The notes beneath the pieces are model-generated. The model was not told where the DNA came from, did not search any database, and was given only the letters and a program-made list of their open reading frames with translations. From contig JBLWYD010000007.1 in NCBI GenBank assembly GCA_048267165.1, positions 1-64,000 on the forward strand: a DNA stretch of 64,000 nt. The letters are read 5' to 3'. The stretch comes from PGYR01 sp048267165 (lineage in GTDB: Bacteria > Bacteroidota > Ignavibacteria > Kapaibacteriales > UBA2268). The position numbers and the translations under genes were made by a program. Of the stretch, positions 59,998 to 64,000 are shown in pieces (positions within the stretch are counted from its first letter, which is position 1; every line of letters begins with the position of its first letter).

Positions 59998-61341
59998 ATG
60001 CGTTTGATTATGAAGTTAGTAAGCGTTCACAAACTATATATGCTCGTTAGTATATTACTATTCTCTACGCTAGGAGCATCACCGCTTCGAGCTGAGCAAT
60101 GGTCGTTGCAGCAGTGTATAGACTCAGCTGTAGTCCATAATAAGAGTCTAGAGATTAGCAAAAACGAGATAGGCATTAGCCGCGAAAAAGAAAGCGAAGT
60201 ATATGCTAATTTGATTCCCAAATTGGAATTCAACTCCGAGTATAAATACTTCACAGATTTGCCTTATCAGATTATGCCTATGAGTCTTTTCGGTGGGCCA
60301 GCTGGTAAATTCAAAGAAGTGCAGTTCGGTGTTCCTCATAATATCAACGCAAATATAATGCTGACGATGCCGCTTTACAATGCACAGATATTCGGTGGTA
60401 TAACGGCTACTGGGCAAGGAATAGAGATGAAAAAACTCCTTTACCAAAAGACGGAAGAAGACATAATATACCAAGTTTCTACTCTTTACTATAATCTACA
60501 AATACTCGATAATACTAGAGCTTTCCTTGATAGTAATATGATAAATAGTAATAAGCTATTGGCTACTATCACGCTACTCAAAGACAATCAGCTAGCCACA
60601 GGAGTAGATGTAAATAAGATTGAACTACAAGTAAATCAGCTAGAAAACAGAATGGAAACGGTTAAGAACCAACAGCTGCAAGCGATGAATATGCTGAAAT
60701 TTCTAATCGGTAAAAGTGATGCAAATATTACAATTTCTAACCAGATAATAGTTGAAAATACTAGCGATAATTATGAAGTTAATCCTATAAACATAAAGCT
60801 AAAAGAGAAGAAAACAGAGCTGATCAAACAAGAAATAACTAATCTTAAAAATGAAAGATTACCTTCGCTAATGCTAATCGGAAACTATGGTACTACGGGG
60901 TTTGGGTATAATGAAAAGCCGAACGATTTCCTCGATTTTTACCCTATTGGCTTTGTAGGTTTGAAGTTGAATGTACCTCTTTTCACGGGTACAGTATTAC
61001 CAAAGAGAGTAGAACAAAAATCGATAGAACTACAGAATAATGAGCTTGAAATAGGCATAATAAAGGATAAGAACAAGATAGATATAGAGAACGCTATCAA
61101 CATAAGACAGACTACTTTTAAGCAAATTGAAAACTCGAAAGCCAATGTTGATTTGGCGAATACTATATACAATCAAACACTGCTTCAACACAGTCAGGGG
61201 CTAGCTAACATCACCGATATACTGTTGGCTGACAATACATTACGACAATCACAACAAGAGTATTTATCAAATTTAATTGACTACCTGAAATCTGATTTAG
61301 AATACAGAAAATTGACAGGTCATCTCACAACTAACGAGTAA
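59998..61341 (+). CDS. TolC family outer-membrane efflux protein
   Basis: 447 residues. Outer-membrane channel of a tripartite pump. The signal peptide ends near ASPLRAE. Long paired helices typical of TolC follow (YNLQILDNTRAFLDSNMINS and NLANTIYNQTLLQHSQGLAN region). The start is unsure: ATG at 59998, 60010 or 60040. None has a ribosome site, and the operator-like dyad at 60015-60034 lies between the first two and the third. The stop at 61341 lies 6 bases before the fusion protein gene. Confidence 0.88.
   Translation: MRLIMKLVSVHKLYMLVSILLFSTLGASPLRAEQWSLQQCIDSAVVHNKSLEISKNEIGISREKESEVYANLIPKLEFNSEYKYFTDLPYQIMPMSLFGGPAGKFKEVQFGVPHNINANIMLTMPLYNAQIFGGITATGQGIEMKKLLYQKTEEDIIYQVSTLYYNLQILDNTRAFLDSNMINSNKLLATITLLKDNQLATGVDVNKIELQVNQLENRMETVKNQQLQAMNMLKFLIGKSDANITISNQIIVENTSDNYEVNPINIKLKEKKTELIKQEITNLKNERLPSLMLIGNYGTTGFGYNEKPNDFLDFYPIGFVGLKLNVPLFTGTVLPKRVEQKSIELQNNELEIGIIKDKNKIDIENAINIRQTTFKQIENSKANVDLANTIYNQTLLQHSQGLANITDILLADNTLRQSQQEYLSNLIDYLKSDLEYRKLTGHLTTNE
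60015..60034. promoter_or_regulatory. Second TetR operator-like site, at the start of the efflux genes
   Basis: GTTAGTAA-GCGT-TCACAAAC agrees with the dyad at 55284-55303 at 16 of 20 positions, and AAGTTAGT is shared beyond it. It lies at the 5' end of the tolC-like gene. If it works, the same TetR protein controls the pump. Confidence 0.6.
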
Positions 61342-61347
61342 GAAATC

Positions 61348-62400
61348 ATGAAAAAAATAATATATATAATCGCAGCAGTAGGCTTAATAGCTATAGTAGC
61401 TTTCCAGTTGATGAGCAACAAAGAAGTAACTGAGAATAGAGTCTATAAGTATGATAAATCTGCACCGATAGATGTGAATGTGGAAGTAGTGAGTAATAAT
61501 GCTGTCGAATTTGAAGTAGTAATGGCAGGTAATTTCCTTCCGTATAGAGAAGTGAAACTGAATACCGAAGTACAAGGCAAAATAGCTAATACGTCCGTTG
61601 ATGAGGGTGATGTCGTTAGGAAAGGTCAGACGCTAATCCAAATCGATGTAGCGCTATTGAAACTGCAATTAGAAGCTGTTGAAATACAAATTAGCGGTTT
61701 GGAAGTAGATGTGAATAGATTCAAAATATTGAGCGATGCTGATGCTATACAAGGTGTAAAATTAGAAAAAGCAGAGCTTGGACTTTTGACAGCTAATAAC
61801 CAAAGAAAAACTATACAAGAGCAAATTAACAAGAGTACAATCAGAGCTCCTTTTGATGGAGTGGTAACTATGAAGTTCGTAGAAGCAGGAGCATTTGCTG
61901 CGCCGGGCGTACCGCTATTGCAAATCACTGATATTTCTAAATTGAAATTCACAGTTAATGCCTCAGAAAGCCAACTATCACTATTCCAGAAAGATAAATC
62001 TTATGAACTATTTGTTGATGCTTATCCTGAATTAAAAATGGCTGGGAAAGTGTCGATGGTAGGAAGTAAGGGCAATATGTCCAATAATTACCCTGTCATA
62101 TTCGAAGTGAATAACACAAAAGATGGGCTAATAAAAGCAGGTATGTTCGGAAAATTTATTTCGAAAAGAAAAACTCAATCTGATGAGATATACATAGATA
62201 CAAAGAGCTTAATCGGCTCGAGTACAAACCCGCAAGTTTATGTTGTTGAAAATGGGGTTGCAAAGCTGAAAAAGATAACAATATCCGAAAGAATAGGCGA
62301 AAAAGTAGTAGTGTCCGCTGGGCTGAAACTCGGTGATACTATAGTAACTAGTGGGTTTATAAACCTATTTGATAATGCTAATGTAAGCGTAAGTAAATAG
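61348..62400 (+). CDS. RND efflux membrane fusion protein
   Basis: 350 residues. Periplasmic adaptor of a tripartite pump. N-terminal membrane anchor IIYIIAAVGLIAIVAFQLM. The lipoyl/barrel-sandwich halves are clear (GKIANTSVDEGDVVRKGQTL and IRAPFDGVVTMKFVEAG), with a helical hairpin between them. The order TolC-adaptor-pump and the 6-9 base gaps show one operon. Confidence 0.92.
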   Translation: MKKIIYIIAAVGLIAIVAFQLMSNKEVTENRVYKYDKSAPIDVNVEVVSNNAVEFEVVMAGNFLPYREVKLNTEVQGKIANTSVDEGDVVRKGQTLIQIDVALLKLQLEAVEIQISGLEVDVNRFKILSDADAIQGVKLEKAELGLLTANNQRKTIQEQINKSTIRAPFDGVVTMKFVEAGAFAAPGVPLLQITDISKLKFTVNASESQLSLFQKDKSYELFVDAYPELKMAGKVSMVGSKGNMSNNYPVIFEVNNTKDGLIKAGMFGKFISKRKTQSDEIYIDTKSLIGSSTNPQVYVVENGVAKLKKITISERIGEKVVVSAGLKLGDTIVTSGFINLFDNANVSVSK

Positions 62401-62408
62401 GAAATACA

Positions 62409-64000
62409 ATGAATATTACAGATATATCGATTAATAGACCCTCGCTGATTATAGTGCTATTTAGTGTATTGGTACTGTTGGGCTACATAGGTTTCACAAA
62501 CCTTAGCTATGAGCTAATGCCCGATTTCAATCAGCCAGTTGTGGTTATCAAAACGGTTTACCCAGGTGCATCACCAGAGGAAGTGGAAAGCTCCGTTTCC
62601 CGAACAGTGGAAGACGCTCTTTCTAACTTAGAAGGTGTTGATTTCATAGTCACAAAATCGCTACCAAACGCATCAGTTGTTATTGCTAATCTGAAGTATG
62701 GTACAGATGTAAATAAGACAATGCAAGATGCTCAGAGGTACATAGATAATGTAAGTAAGAATCTACCTGATGAAGTTCTGAGTCCTGAGATGAGTAGCGT
62801 CTCGCCTAATGATTTGCCTATTATATCGGTCAGTGTGGTAAGTAATCTACCTGCTACCGTGTTCTATCAGCAATTAGAAGACGATTATTTACCTCAGATA
62901 CAGCAACTAAAAGGTGTGGCTGAGATAACGATTCTAGGCGGTGAAGAAAGAGAAATACAAGTGAAAGTTGATAGAACAAAACTCCAACTAAACAAAGTAT
63001 CACTACTACAAGTAGTAGAAGCTATAAAGAGATCTGGACTAGATTTACCAGCGGGTAAAGTCGAATCGGACGAGGTAAGTAGCTCAGTTAGATTGACAGG
63101 GAAATTCGAAAATATAGAAGATATAAAGAACGTTCAAATAGCAATGCCGATGCCCGGTAGCCCCATATACGTCCGCGATGTCGCTAATGTAGTTGATGGT
63201 ATAAAAGACCCAACTTCTATTAGTAGATATAACGGTAAAAACGGTATCGGCTTGCTTATTAAAAAGCAAGGTGATGCAAACGCAGTTGACGTTTCCAAAC
63301 TAATTGAAGAAAAGTTTGCAGATATAGAACAGAAAAACAAAGAAGCTGGTATCGTCTTCACAATAACTGATAACAGTACCGACAACACAATTGAAGCGGT
63401 AAACTCGGTAGTAATAGATTTGATTTTAGCAGTGCTATTAGTGTCGCTAGTTATGTTGCTCTTCCTACGAAGCGTTCGTAACTCGCTGATAGTACTAATC
63501 GCCATACCAACATCATTGGTAACGGCATTCGCGGTTATGTGGCTATTGGGCTATACACTGAACCTAATGACTCTCCTCGCCATGTCGCTAATCATCGGTA
63601 TTCTCGTCGATGATGCGACAGTTGTATTGGAGAATATACAACGCCATTTGGATATGAAAAAAGATAAGCGAGTTGCTGCTCTCGATGGTCGTATGGAAAT
63701 CGGCTTCTCGGCACTATCTATTACCCTAGTTGACGTAGTGGTATTCGTACCTATATTATTCCTACAAGTATTCGTAGCGGATATGCTAAAGCAATTCTCA
63801 GTAGTGGTAGTTACTTCTACTTTGACTAGTTTGCTTGTTGGGTTTACTCTTACTCCGTGGCTAGCGTCGCGCATAGGTAAATCAGAAGATTTGCAACCGA
63901 CGAATCCTTTCAATAGATTCCTACTTTGGTTTGAAGTGCAACTTGACATATTCACTGAGTGGTACGGCCGCCAGCTAGAATGGGTACTTAAGCACAAGAT
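62409..64000 (+). CDS. RND family transporter (HAE1 type), 5' part
   Basis: 530 codons, cut at the window edge; the full protein should be about 1020-1050 residues. Proton-driven inner-membrane pump of the tripartite system. ITDISINRPSLIIVLFSVLV is the N-terminus and YPGASPEEVESSV the first pore motif. The transmembrane IGILVDDATVVLENIQRH keeps the Asp-Asp pair of AcrB-type drug and hydrophobe pumps. The metal-exporting CzcA/CusA type has DGAVVMVEN there, so this pump is probably not a metal exporter. Confidence 0.93.
   Translation, partial: MNITDISINRPSLIIVLFSVLVLLGYIGFTNLSYELMPDFNQPVVVIKTVYPGASPEEVESSVSRTVEDALSNLEGVDFIVTKSLPNASVVIANLKYGTDVNKTMQDAQRYIDNVSKNLPDEVLSPEMSSVSPNDLPIISVSVVSNLPATVFYQQLEDDYLPQIQQLKGVAEITILGGEEREIQVKVDRTKLQLNKVSLLQVVEAIKRSGLDLPAGKVESDEVSSSVRLTGKFENIEDIKNVQIAMPMPGSPIYVRDVANVVDGIKDPTSISRYNGKNGIGLLIKKQGDANAVDVSKLIEEKFADIEQKNKEAGIVFTITDNSTDNTIEAVNSVVIDLILAVLLVSLVMLLFLRSVRNSLIVLIAIPTSLVTAFAVMWLLGYTLNLMTLLAMSLIIGILVDDATVVLENIQRHLDMKKDKRVAALDGRMEIGFSALSITLVDVVVFVPILFLQVFVADMLKQFSVVVVTSTLTSLLVGFTLTPWLASRIGKSEDLQPTNPFNRFLLWFEVQLDIFTEWYGRQLEWVLKHK

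Noticed and set aside
62409..64000. CzcA/CusA-type metal efflux pump
   Set aside because: The His-rich lipoprotein nearby suggested metals, but the pump has the Asp-Asp pair of the HAE1 type rather than the DGAVVMVEN motif of metal pumps.

Overview
The window looks like a chromosomal segment of an AT-rich, flagellated member of the Bacteroidota/FCB group, of Ignavibacteria or Kapabacteria type. Three things support this. Nine secreted proteins carry the C-terminal sorting domain of the type IX secretion system (T9SS; a YPNP-like motif about 70-85 residues before a short basic end). A Bacteroidota-style promoter (TTTG, 19 bases, TAATTTTG) precedes atpD, which is paired only with atpC. A full basal-body/hook operon is present, which classical Bacteroidia lack. 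Shine-Dalgarno sequences are visible before many genes. The exact class is inference.

Layout. 1-3.6 kb: a partial methyltransferase, mnmE, a bifunctional phosphoglucose/phosphomannose isomerase and a second methyltransferase. 3.7-13.4 kb: four T9SS cargo proteins (two are tandem paralogues) and an ATP-grasp ligase. 13.4-15.4 kb: a TetR regulator divergent from a PqiA-like membrane protein, with an operator-like dyad between them. 15.4-20.7 kb: an accessory island with a RelE/ParE-type toxin-antitoxin pair, higBA, a phage terminase-like small protein, umuC, a DUF559 nuclease bracketed by GC-rich repeat modules, and a CI/UmuD-like self-cleaving repressor. 20.7-31 kb: more T9SS cargo, a small CI-like HTH gene coupled to a TPR membrane protein, an OmpA protein with about 15 thrombospondin-type-3 repeats, and a third toxin-antitoxin pair.

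31.3-43.3 kb: a flagellar operon (flgB flgC orf98 fliE fliF fliG fliH fliI fliJ motE-like fliK flgD, small flagellar operon protein, flgE), preceded by a perfect sigma-54 -24/-12 promoter and ended by a strong terminator. The order resembles the Bacillus fla/che operon, and many genes overlap. A structured leader lies before flgE. 43.5-47.2 kb: a trypsin-like protease, a T9SS WD40-like protein and tRNA-Ser(GCT). 47.4-53.2 kb: atpD-atpC, guaB, an M24 aminopeptidase with a lysine-rich N-terminal tail, and a glycosyltransferase. 53.3-55.1 kb: an FN3 lipoprotein and two small exported proteins that share an uncharacterised C-terminal domain.

55.3 kb to the end: a translationally coupled gene set (four-TM protein, T9SS kelch-like protein, TetR, second four-TM protein, His-rich lipoprotein, diheme cytochrome lipoprotein) followed by a tripartite RND efflux system (TolC, membrane fusion protein, HAE1-type pump cut by the window edge). 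A 20-bp dyad before the first gene recurs at 16 of 20 positions at the start of the efflux genes. The TetR protein therefore probably controls both units. This redox-plus-efflux regulon is one of the strongest candidates for a little-described system here. The other is the umuD/umuC-like pair split by a DUF559 repeat unit.
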